A stretch of DNA of 64,000 nt. Origin: Stomoxys calcitrans (taxonomy: Eukaryota; Arthropoda; Insecta; Diptera; Muscidae). The notes beneath the pieces are model-generated. The model saw nothing but the letters and a program-made list of their open reading frames with translations, was not told the origin of the DNA and searched no databases. The DNA lies in NCBI RefSeq assembly GCF_963082655.1, contig NC_081554.1:128463962-128527961 (forward strand), in the 5' to 3' direction. Positions 21,608 through 31,130 of the stretch are shown piece by piece (within the stretch, counting starts at the first letter, position 1; each line of letters opens with the position of its first letter). The position numbers and the translations under genes are program-made.

Positions 21608-22590
21608 AACGTATCGGTTAACACAAAAATGTTGTTCAGCTATTTATGTAAAAGTTAAAGCGAGACGTATATGAGTGTTGAAATTTAGTACAAGATAACA
21701 TGTTGTAGGGTTGCCATTTTGGAAAAATTTTTTTTATTAACAATCTGGGAAAAATTCATATTTCAATAAAATTTAGTTAATTCATCTTCTTATAACTAAA
21801 TTGGCTAGGTTTGGGAGAACAGGCAGATGTTGTTGTTTAACTGAATTCAATTGAAACTTGTAATAAATTTCAGCCGAATTACTGAAATTATTCTTCAAAC
21901 AATAATGATTCATTTTTAAACAAACTGAGCCACATAACGATTTTTTTGTGTTTTAAACTACTGTGCAGCAGTTTCATGCAACATTGGCAGCCGACGTGCT
22001 GGCCATTCAACAAAAGTTAACATTATTTTGGTTTCGTTAAGCGTTGCATGGTAGTTGTGTACGTATGATGCTGCGTGGCGGCTTGGCGAAGCGTTATAAG
22101 TTGCATATCGTGCTTAATGGCATAATTTAAAGCTGCAAATTTTGTCATAAATTTCCGAAATGATTGCCACAAGAGTGGTCTCTGATGTTGATTTGATATA
22201 TGGAGTATCACAATGACTTGTAATCGTGCACCATGCCTGTCGTGGCTATTAACAACAATATTTGCATTGTTGTTACCGATAGTAGCTGCCAGTGCTTTTA
22301 CTGGCCCTTGTTCTTTGTTGAGCAGCCAAATGGTAGATCTCATTTCATATGAAAAGGCAATTTGTTATGTAAATCAAAAATTTTTTAAAGCGGACCTTTT
22401 CGTAATACGTCAAGTAAATCAAGGGTTAATTTTTTTATTTGAAAACCATGGCGTTAACATATACAGTTGTTTTTTAAAAAAAAAAGTAGGAACCCAACTA
22501 AAACACAAATTTTTATTATTGTATAAAAATATTTTGTTTTTTTAAGATGTTTATATGTAAAAAAAAACCATCGCTGAAAACAATTTTCTT
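21608..22590. other. Apparently single-copy interval, no gene recognised
   Basis: AT-rich DNA with long A/T runs. Frames at 22023-22343 (minus) and 22213-22545 (plus) overlap each other. The plus frame begins with a hydrophobic stretch that could mimic a signal peptide (LTTIFALLLPIVAASAF), but the remainder is low-complexity Phe/Lys/Leu from A/T-rich sequence. I do not support a gene. Confidence 0.45.
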
Positions 22591-22656
22591 ATGTTCTCGC
22601 CAGGATTCGAACCCAGGCGTTCAGTGTCATATGCGGACATGTTTACCTCTGCGCTA
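22591..22656 (-). repeat. tRNA-derived SINE-like unit, type 1
   Basis: On the minus strand the unit has TAGCGCAGAGG as A box and GGTTCGAATCC as B box, the same layout as 8455-8535 and 59978-60045. It abuts a family A element that has lost its first about 40 bp, so one of the two insertions deleted the element's TATACCC end. Confidence 0.65.
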
Positions 22657-23876
22657 CTAATTTCGTCATTTTGATTGTAACTACTCGAAATATTCGTCTG
22701 AGACCCCATAAAGTATATATATTCTTGATCGTCGTGAAATTTTATGTCGATCTAGCTATGTCCGTCCGTCTGTCCGTCCGTCCGTCTGTCTGTCGAAAGC
22801 ACGCTAACTTCCGAAGGAGTAAAGCTAGCCGCTTGAAATTTTGCACAAATACTTCTTATTAGTGTAGGCCGGTTGGTATTGTAAATGGGCCATATCGGTC
22901 CATGTTTTGATATAGCTGCCATATAAACCGATCTTGGGTCTTGACTTCTTGAGCCTCTAGAGTGCGCAATTCTTATCCGATTGGAATGAAATTTTACACG
23001 ACGTGTTTTGTTATGATATCCAACAACTGTGCTAAGTATGGTTCAAATCGGTCCATAACCTGATATAGCTGCCATATAAACCGATCTTGGGTCTTGACTT
23101 CTTGAGCCTCTAGAGGGCGCAATTCTTATCCGATTTGAATGAATTTTGGCACTACGTGTTTTGTTATGATATCCAACAACAACTTTGCCAAGTATGGTTC
23201 AAATCGGTCCATAACCTGATATAGCTGCCATATAAACCGATCTTGGGTCTTGATTTCTTGAGCCTCTAGAGTGCGCAATTCTTATCCGATTGGAATGAAA
23301 TTTTGCACGACGTGTTTTGTTACGATATCCAACAACTATGCCAATAATGGTTCAAATCGGTCTATAACCTGATATAGCTGTCATATAAACCGATCTTAGG
23401 TCTTGACTTCTTGAGCCTCTAGAGGGCGCAATTCTTATCCGATTTGAATGAATTTTGGCACGTCGTATTTTGTTATGATATCCAACAACTGTGTCAAGTA
23501 TGGTTCAAATCGGTTCATAACCTGATATAGCTGTCATATAAAACGATCTGGGATCTTGACTTCTTGAGCCTCTAGAGGTCGCAATTATTATCCGATTTGC
23601 CTGATAAATCGATCTCACTATTTTACTTCTTGAGCTCCCAAAGGGCGCAATTCTTATTCGAATTGGCTGACATTTTACACAGGCCTCCAACATATAATTT
23701 AATTGTGGTCCAAACCGGACCATATCTTGATATCGCTCTAATAGCAGAGGAAATCTTTTCTTATATCCGTTTTTTCCCAAAAGAAGAGATGCCCGGAAAA
23801 GAACTCGACAAATGCGATCCACGGTGGAGGGTATATAAGATTCGGCCCGGCCGAACTTAGCACGCTTTTACTTGTT
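22657..23876 (+). mobile_element. DINE-like family A, 5' tip missing, 3' end intact
   Basis: The copy starts CTAATTTCGTCATT, then has the core (GTATATATATTCTTGATCG, 22709-22727), the microsatellite (22757-22795), five monomers and the 3' end with hairpin TTCGGCCCGGCCGAA (23841-23855) and CTTTTACTTGT. Between about 23590 and 23700 the terminal monomer is shorter than in other copies. Confidence 0.85.
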
Positions 23877-24339
23877 TTTAGTACATTTTAGTACTTAAAT
23901 GCTCAATTTACAAAAAAGTACCAAATGATACCAATTTCGATACTAAATGTACTATTTCTCTGACTTCCGATGCTATTGTGGAAATTTGCGAGACGCTCTT
24001 TCATTTGAGCTCAAATTCGATATCCTATCCCTTCAATCTTCACAAACATTTACTATTTCATAATATTTGTTACTTTTTAGTACCTAAATGTACGAATATC
24101 ACCAAAACCAGCCTAATCTCGAGCATCTGACCCAAGACAAACAGTCGTGCTAAGTTTCGTGATTCTAGCCGTTTGGACTTTGCATTGACAGTCAATTAAT
24201 CATCCCATTAGCCATCTGGCTCTAATGGCAATTCACCCTTTAGTGCGTTCCGTTTTTTGAAAATTTCCTTTTCCTCGTCTCATTATTGACAAAGGTTCAG
24301 AAGTTTTACTACCTCTAAGGAACGCATTCAGGAAAAGCC
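23877..24339. repeat. Unclassified AT-rich segment rich in AGTAC/GTACT
   Basis: The motif TTTTAGTAC and its relatives (AGTACTTAAATG, AGTACCAAATG, TAGTACCTAAATGTACGAAT) recurs at 23876-24100. A phrase AAGTTTCGTGATTCTAGCCG follows near 24150. It looks like part of a repeat but matches nothing else in this window. Confidence 0.35.
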
Positions 24340-24690
24340 GCGAGACCATTTCGTTTATGGAGTTGAACTTTGATTCTGCATGTACAATATTAGAAACTCG
24401 GTATCACAACAGAGGAATGATAGTAGGTACTCTTATGTTCAGGGTTTTTTGCATTCCAAGTTTGACTGCTCGATACAGGGGATTAAGCGGAAAGGGCATT
24501 TTACTGTCATCTTTGGGTAACATGAATATTGATACCAGTAGCTGGGATCCCATTCTTATTCAATTGACGTCTCAGAAACTCGATTTTCAAACTAGAAAGG
24601 AACCGGAAAGGTTCCGAACCTGGAGAAGATGTTTTCGTTTTTGGAGGTCACGTTTCGGTCATTAGAATCTTTGAATGGGGAACAGTCAGA
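24340..24690 (+). pseudogene. BEL/Pao-type gag remnant
   Basis: The longest frame starts at 24357. It contains a CTILETRYHNRGMIV stretch, then SSWDPILIQLTSQKLD and RKEPERFRTW, and after a frameshift FLEVTFRSLESLN (about 24633-24671). The order (LL.RY.N.R, then DPI.I.LI..KLD..T.K.WE, then FL..R...LE) is the capsid-region signature of BEL/Pao LTR-retrotransposon gag. No zinc knuckles, protease or RT follow. Family A starts about 100 bp downstream. The copy is clearly broken by frameshifts. Confidence 0.65.
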
Positions 24691-24793
24691 CGTTACTGGA
24701 TCCCAGGGTATCGCCTGGTTTTATATATAGGAAGACTTTTTTGCATGCGACTAATATCTCTCTGCTTTTCCAATAAGGACGTGACAACTTTTT

Positions 24794-26233
24794 ATACCCT
24801 CCACCATAAGATGGGGGGTATACTAATTTCGTCATTCTGATTGTAACTACTCGAAATATTCGTCTGAGACCCCATAAAGTATATATATTCTTGATCGTCG
24901 TGAAATTGTATGTCGATCTAGCCATGTCCGTCCGTCTGTCCGTCTGTCTGTCGAAAGCACGTTAACTTCCAAAGGAGTAAAGCTAGCCGCTTGAAATTTT
25001 GCACAAATACTTCTTATTAGTGTAGGTCGGTTGGTATTGTAAATGGGCCATATCGGTCCATGTTTTGATATAGCTGCCATATAAACCGATCTTGGGTCTT
25101 GACTTCTTGAGCCTCCAGAGTGCGCAATTCTTATCCGATTGGGATGAAATTTGGCACGACGTGTTTTGTTATGATATCCAACAACTGTGCCAAGTATGGT
25201 TCAAATCGGTCCATAACCTGATATAGCTGCCATATAAACCGATCTTGGGTCTTGACTTCTTGAGCCTCTAGAGTGCGCAATTCTTATCCGATTGGAATGA
25301 AATTTTGCACGACGTGTTTCGTTATTATATCCAACAACTGCGCCAAGTATGGTTCAAATCGGTCCATAAACTGATATAGCTGCCACATAAACCGATCTGG
25401 GGTCTTGACTTCTTGAGCCTCTAGAGTGCGCAATTCTTATCCGATTGGAATGAAATTTTTCGCAACGTGTTTTGTTATTATATCCAATAACTGTGCCAAG
25501 TATGGTTCAAATCGGTTCATAACCTGATATAGCTGCCATATAAACCGATCTTGGGTCTTGACTTCTTGAGCCTCTAGAGGGCGCAATTCTTATCCGATTT
25601 GAATGAATTTTGGCACGTCGTGTTTTGTTATGATATCCAACAACTGTGTCAAGTATGGTTCAAATCGGTTCATAACCTGATATAGCTGTCATATAAACCG
25701 ATCTGGGATCTTGACTTCTTGAGCCTGTAGAGGTCGCAATTATTATCCGATTTGGCTGAAATTTCGCAAGACGTTTTTTTATTGTTACTTTCAACAACTG
25801 TGTCAAATAAAGTACAAGTCGGTTCATAACCTGATATAGGTGCCATATAAACCGATCTGGGATCTTGACTTCTTGAGCCTCTAGAGGTCGCAATTATTAT
25901 CCGATTTGCCTTAAATTTTGTACGACGGATTCTTTCATGACCATCAACATACGTATTTATTATGGTCTGAATCGGTCCACAGCCCGATACAGCTCCCATA
26001 TAAATCGATCTCAATATTTTACTTTTTGAGCTCACAAAGAGCGCAATTCTTATTCGAATTGGCAGACATTTTACACAGGTCTCCAGGTCTCGCTCTAATA
26101 GCAGAGCAAATCTTTTCTTATATCCTTTTTTTTGCATAAGAAGAGATGCCGGGAAAAGAACTCGACAAATGCGATCCATGTTGGAGGGTATATAAGACTC
26201 TGCCCGGCCGAACTTAGCACGCTTTTACTTGTT
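24794..26233 (+). mobile_element. DINE-like family A, full-length copy
   Basis: It runs from TATACCCTCCACCATAAGAT (24794) through the core and microsatellite (24926-24952), six monomers marked by CATATAAACCGATCTGGG-type repeats, and the 3' block complementary to CCATGGATCGCATTTGTCG, to the hairpin (CTGCCCGGCCG, one arm mutated) and CTTTTACTTGTT. At about 1.44 kb it is one of the longest copies here. Confidence 0.9.
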
Positions 26234-26504
26234 TTACTTAAAACGTAAACCATTGGACATATTTGAAAAACTTTATAATAGGCTTGAAGCAAAGGGTTTT
26301 CCAATAGGGACTTGCAAATTTTAATTTAATTTGTGAATGCGCTCTTTGCTTATCATCGAACTTTCAATGACAATTTATTCAGTAAACTCTATGTTTTCAT
26401 CACGGCAAAGTACACAAACGAACAAGGTCGGCAAATTATAAAAATTTACTAACGAAATTCGGAGTCGGTGACCGCTACTTTACGAGCGTTAACTCTAGTA
26501 ACTT

Positions 26505-26840
26505 TAACGCAGTGATGAAGCTCATTTTTGGCTGAATGTGTTCATTAATTAATAAAATATGCGTTGATCAGGTGAAAATCCACATGTGCTTCACGAATCA
26601 ACACTTAATCCACAAAAAATTAATGTTTAGAGCGGTTTGCATACCGGCAGCGTCATTGGGCTATACTTCTTCATCTACAATGCCAAACGTTAAGTCACCT
26701 TCAATGGACAATGTTACCGCACCATACTCACTGATTATTTTGGATCTGAATGGGAAGATATCGACCTGGACGACATGTGGCTTCAACAGGACGGTGCCAC
26801 AAGTCACACGTATGCTTCGATTTATTGAAGAGTTAGTTTG
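26505..26840 (+). pseudogene. Tc1/mariner transposase fragment with two catalytic blocks
   Basis: SDEAHFWLNVFIN at 26512-26550 is the first catalytic-Asp block. SGENPHVLHESTLNPQKI and an LYFF-type stretch follow. DDMWLQQDGATSHT near 26770-26810 is the second catalytic-Asp block. Reading needs two frameshifts and crosses stops. It belongs to the same broad lineage as 56646-57251, whose minus strand carries a matching SDEAHFWLNGYVNKQN. No terminal repeats or third Asp/Glu block are visible. Confidence 0.8.
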
Positions 26841-28017
26841 ATGAGTCAAGTCCTTACTCTATATATTCTCTCTCACCTTTTGAAACCGATCGTAAGGAGA
26901 TGGTAGTATGTGCATTAAGTTGTTCATCTGACTTTTGCCTTTCGTTATTTGTTTCCCTCAAAATACAATATCGTTTTATTCAAAGTGTAGTTATATGCAG
27001 AACACGCTTCTCAGTGTCCATTGTTTCCACTCTATACACGTACTTTATAAGAGGCACAGACATAACAATTACCCTTTAAACCATCCTTTTTAACACACCA
27101 TCCTTTATTGATAGGATGGGGAAAAGACTCATGTGGCAAATTACTCATTTTCAATACAAGATGTGAGGTCATAAAACTAAATTAAATAATTATAGAAATA
27201 AAACAAAATGTGGATGGGATTGTCGAATAAAAATGAAGCTTCATAAGCATTTCCATGCCTTTTTCTCTTGCGAAACAGCCATGAATGAACGATGCCTGCA
27301 GCACGGTGCATGTTCAGACCTCATCGAATTAATTTTGCATCAAGAGCCCCTACAAACAATGGCCCAAACTCTATAATCGCATGATGGATGTCTATAAAAT
27401 TTAAGTGCAAGTTTAAATTGAATTTTTATGATGGAAAGAAACGTTCGAATTAGTAAACTATGCCTACCCCCATACATTTCGCGGAACTTGATTATGCCCT
27501 CATGTGGTATTTTTTTATTGCTGCGGCTCATTCCTTTAACTAATCATGTAAATTTGTGTAATTTTTCGCAATTGTTTTTTTACAAAAGTATACCCATAGC
27601 GATTCTCGTTGAGTCTGTCATAAAAGAATTGCAGTTATTAAGTAATTTTCTTTAATGTAATGCAATGTTTCGGTGGTTGTTTGGTGTTGGGCTAATTTTA
27701 ACTTGCTTTGCCTTGCGTTTTAATTGATCTTCAGACCGTCTTGACTATTTAGTGACTATAAACAGTGTTAAATTCGGGAGGACTCTTACAAATTATAGGT
27801 TTTGGGTCACACTGTTGATATCGTTTGTTTTCTCTTTCTCTTTCTATTTTTTTTTTTTTTTTTTTTTTTTTTGTAAGGCTGGGTATGCACCTTTATAGAA
27901 ATTTTCGGTTGAGGCCAAGACATTTGTGTCGCCACTGATAAATAGTTGTGTAGAATACAACATTGGATGCAGCGTGGATTTCTTGTCCACATATCAAAAT
28001 TTTTTTTTCAGGGCATA
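26841..28017. other. Apparently single-copy interval with a poly-T tract
   Basis: No coding motif. Near 27095-27135 a decayed CCATCC...GGATGGGG pair could be a relic of a DINE-like 5' hairpin. A pyrimidine tract at 27828-27872 (TCTTTCTC, then about 25 T) may be the tail of a minus-strand retroposon or simple sequence. Confidence 0.45.
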
Positions 28018-28240
28018 CCCATGGCTTAATACGTCAAGACGACGGCAACCGTTCATTGTTGTCCGAAAGTCAGGGGTTCAAACCTTTGAAGCCCTCACAC
28101 TTAAAGATTTCTGATGATGACCCCCCTCTTTACCAAGGAATTGAAACGCGTCAAATCATGGTTGGTGTGGCCTTCATTTTTCCATTGTATAAAAATTTCG
28201 ATCATTAAGTTTATCTTGAAAGAGAAATTAACACATCATT
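28018..28240 (+). repeat. tRNA-like SINE, type 2, with 3' body
   Basis: The head (ATGGCTTAATACGTCAAGAC at 28021, GACGGCAACC, TTGTTGTCCG, B box GGTTCAAACC at 28075-28084) aligns with the unit at 19249-19330. The following body to 28240 matches 13255-13355 (TTGTATAAAAATTTCGATCA). A tRNA-like head plus a separately repeated body is the usual SINE layout. Confidence 0.5.
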
Positions 28241-28249
28241 TGAAAAACC

Positions 28250-29416
28250 AGTAACCAAAGGCAAAAGTCGGGCGGCGCAGACTAAATACGACCCTACACC
28301 ACCGAGTCTGCGTACTACTTTAAATGCATGGAACCCATGTTGAAATATAGCCAGATTTTAATTTGGCATACCTTTTGATACACTGAATAGAACATTATAA
28401 ATTTTCTTACGATAGGATCTAAATTGTGACTACCAGAGCTTTAAAGCCAAAATATACATATGGGAGCTACATATATCTAAATCTGGACGAACTTTGATAA
28501 AATTTATCACATGTACAAAGACGTCATATAAACACTTCACGCAAAATTTTATAAAGATCAAAACAAAATTTTGGTTTTTAAAGCCTTAAGAGGGCTAGAT
28601 GGATCGAATGGAAGATATATATGGAACCTATTGTATATCTAAATCTGTTTATGAAATTCTGCAATTTTTATCAAATTCTGCATACATTTCATGCAACATT
28701 TTTTAAAGATCGCAACAAAATTGTGGCCTTAACATGACATATCGGATGGAAGATATATATGGAGCTATCGATTTTTTATGAAATTTTGCACACATATTGG
28801 AATGTCAAAAAAAAACATTTCGTTCAAGATTTTTTAAAGATCGGACCAAAATTGTGGCTTCTACAGCCTTAATAGGCCATATCGGATGAAAGATATATAT
28901 GGAGCTATATCTAAATCTGAACCGATCTTTATGAAATTTTGCATACATTATGATCAAGTTTAACATCTATTGCTTAATTTTGTAGAGATCGGCCGAAAAT
29001 TGTGGCTTCAATAGCTTTCAAAGGCCATATCGGATGGAAGATATATATGGGAGCTATATCTAAATTTGAACTGATTTTTATGAAATTTTGCACAAATATT
29101 GGAACATCGAATAGAACAAACACCTCACGCAAAGTTTGTTAATATCGGACCAAAATTGTGGCTTCTACAGGCTTAATAGACCATGTCGAATGTAATATTT
29201 ATATGGGAGCTATATCTAAATCTGGACCGATTTTTTTTCAAAACCAATAGGGTTCGTTCTTGGACCAAAGAAGGGACTTGTGCAAAATTTTGATAACAAG
29301 AATACATGGACAGTCGGACGAACATAGCTAAATCGAATCAGGAAGTGATTCTAAGCCGATCGGTATACTTATCAATGGGTCTATAATACCCTGTACCACA
29401 GCGGTGGTGGGGGGTA
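28250..29416 (-). mobile_element. DINE-like family C copy with both ends
   Basis: The minus-strand 3' end is at 28258-28300 (AAAGTCGGGCGGCGCAGACT) and the 5' end at 29385-29416 (CCTGTACCACAGCGGTGGTG). Monomers carry GATATATATGGAGCTATAT. The core near 29320-29345 (ACATAGCTAAATCGAATC) lacks a long microsatellite. Confidence 0.8.
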
Positions 29417-29469
29417 TACTGATCTTCTCCCAAACTGGCAAATAAAGTTAGAAATTAAATCGATTTATA

Positions 29470-30301
29470 TTGAGTTGCCCAAAAAGTAATTCAACGGCTT
29501 GTGACTCTGTAATTGCATTCTTTCTTCTGTCAGTTATCAGCTGTTACTTTTAACTTGCTTTAGAAAAAAAGTGCGCGAAATTTTTTTTACATTTGTTTGT
29601 TTGGCGTCAATTTTAATATGGGTACCACATGTATTGAAAGAAATTCATTCAACAAACCGAATCAACGCTTGTGATATGCACCTTAAACGCAATGAATTCG
29701 ATCCGTTTTTAAAACGAATCATAACTGGAGATGAAAAATGGATTGTTTACAAAAACGTTAGTCGAAAACGATCATGGTCCAAGCATGGTGAACCAGCTCA
29801 AACCACTTCAAAGGCTGATATCCACCAAAAGAAGGTTATGCTGTCTGTTTGGTGGGATTGGAAGGGTGTGGTATATTTTGAGCTGCTTCCAAGGAACCAA
29901 ACGATTAATTCGGATGTTTACTGTCAACAATTGGACAAATTGAATACAGCCATCAAGGAGAAGCGACCAGAATTGGTCAATCGTAAAGGTGTCATATTCC
30001 ACCAGGACAACGCTAGACCGCACACATCTTTGGTCACTACCATTTATTTCGATCTTTGCAGAACTCTTTAAATGGTAAAACTTTTGGCAATGATGAGGCT
30101 ATAAAATCGCACTTGGTTCAGTTTTTTGCAGATAAAGGCCAGAAGTTCTATGAGCATGGAATACTAAATTTGCCAGGAAGATGGCAAAAGGTTATCGAAC
30201 AAAATGGCAAATATATATTTGATTAAAGTTCATTCTAAGTTTTATTAAAAATGCATTTACTTTCTTTTAAAAAATCCGCAATTACTTTTTAGGCAACCCA
30301 A
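29470..30301 (+). mobile_element. Mariner element with both ends and TA target site, internally deleted
   Basis: The left end TTGAGTTGCCCAAAAAGTAA starts at 29470 and the right end ACTTTTTAGGCAACCCAA stops at 30301. They form an inverted repeat of about 22 bp, flanked by TA at 29468-29469 and 30302-30303. The length is 832 bp against about 1.3 kb for complete mariners. The end sequence resembles the cecropia/mellifera-type mariners (AAAGTAATTGCGG). The N-terminal DNA-binding region and part of the catalytic core are missing. Confidence 0.9.
29571..30071 (+). pseudogene. Mariner transposase, central catalytic part
   Basis: A 166-codon open frame carries ITGDEKWIVY (first catalytic Asp, residue 54 of the frame) and IFHQDNARPH (second Asp, residue 146), with the conserved HQKKVMLSVWWDWKG between. 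The authentic sequence probably starts near LKRNEFDPFL; the first 35 residues are out-of-frame. Right after SLVT the sequence jumps to HLFRSLQNSLNGK in another frame (from about 30039). The segment with the third catalytic Asp is thus deleted (roughly 80 bp by family comparison). The C-terminus then reads to RWQKVIEQNGKYIFD and a stop at about 30225. Confidence 0.9.
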
Positions 30302-31130
30302 TAATTTTACCGAATTTCAATCATCTTTGGCTAAAAAAATATATATGTGCTGTAATAAATGGGTTTTATTTGCAAATAACTTTATTTCGTGTAGCATGGA
30401 GTTTTAAAAACATGCATTTTCCTTCGTAGATGCAAGAAAAGATTCAGCAATGCCTATTATGTCACCCTGTTATGCAAAGAAAAGTTCATTTGCGCTTCGT
30501 ACTTGCAAGCGAAATTTTCGGTAACGGTACCGGTAACGAAAATTTAGTTTAAGATATTTCAATGCATTTTTTATGGTAACGAAAATTTCGCCAGAGGTGC
30601 ATACTGCACTTAAGCATAAACTTCTTATATTAAGAGAGTAAATGCTTACAACGGTATTAACAAAATTTAAAACAGTTTTATAGTGGGTTTATTTGACAGT
30701 TCTATAAAGGATATCTGTCAAATAAGTTTACTCTAACGCTACTTTAAGTTCTATGAATATACGCATTAGTCCTTAAAGGTTTCTCTGTAGTCAATGTATA
30801 GGTATGGTGAAATGTTTCAAAATGCGAAAAAAAGTTTAAACTAAACATTTCCATTCGGTTGTAGAACTTTGAAATAATGGCAATAAATGCTCAAATAATA
30901 CGTGTGTTAGAGAATTTCTCCAGTAAAAATCTTCCAGTAAGAGCAACAATCTTTACTAACGTTCGTCATTTATTTCAATAAAACAGCAGCTTTTAATAAA
31001 GCATATGTTCGAATCTGCAAATTGCTCCTGCGAAAAAAAGTTCCAGCAGCAACGTGTAGGCTCTTAACAACAAAATTCTTAAAACTTCTCTCACTCTTAT
31101 GCACACTCGCCCGCTCTCTTTTATTGACAA
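30302..31130. other. Apparently single-copy interval with a small foldback
   Basis: AT-rich, no coding motif. It contains the inverted repeat at 30510-30591 and ends at the CTAG end of a Helitron. Confidence 0.5.
30510..30591. repeat. Short inverted repeat GCGAAATTTTCGGTAAC
   Basis: GCGAAATTTTCGGTAAC (30510-30526) pairs, with one extra base, with GTAACGAAAATTTCGC (30576-30591). A third related copy, GGTAACGAAAATTT (30533-30546), pairs with the left arm as well, around a GGTACC centre. The structure therefore has two alternative folds. Confidence 0.65.

Noticed and set aside
22213..22545. Plus-strand frame of 110 codons starting with a signal-peptide-like hydrophobic segment
   Set aside because: The remainder is A/T-driven low complexity, a minus-strand frame overlaps it, and no domain or splice context supports a gene.
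24357..24665. Independent host gene of about 100 codons
   Set aside because: Motifs and a continuing frame in another phase match a BEL/Pao-type gag remnant.
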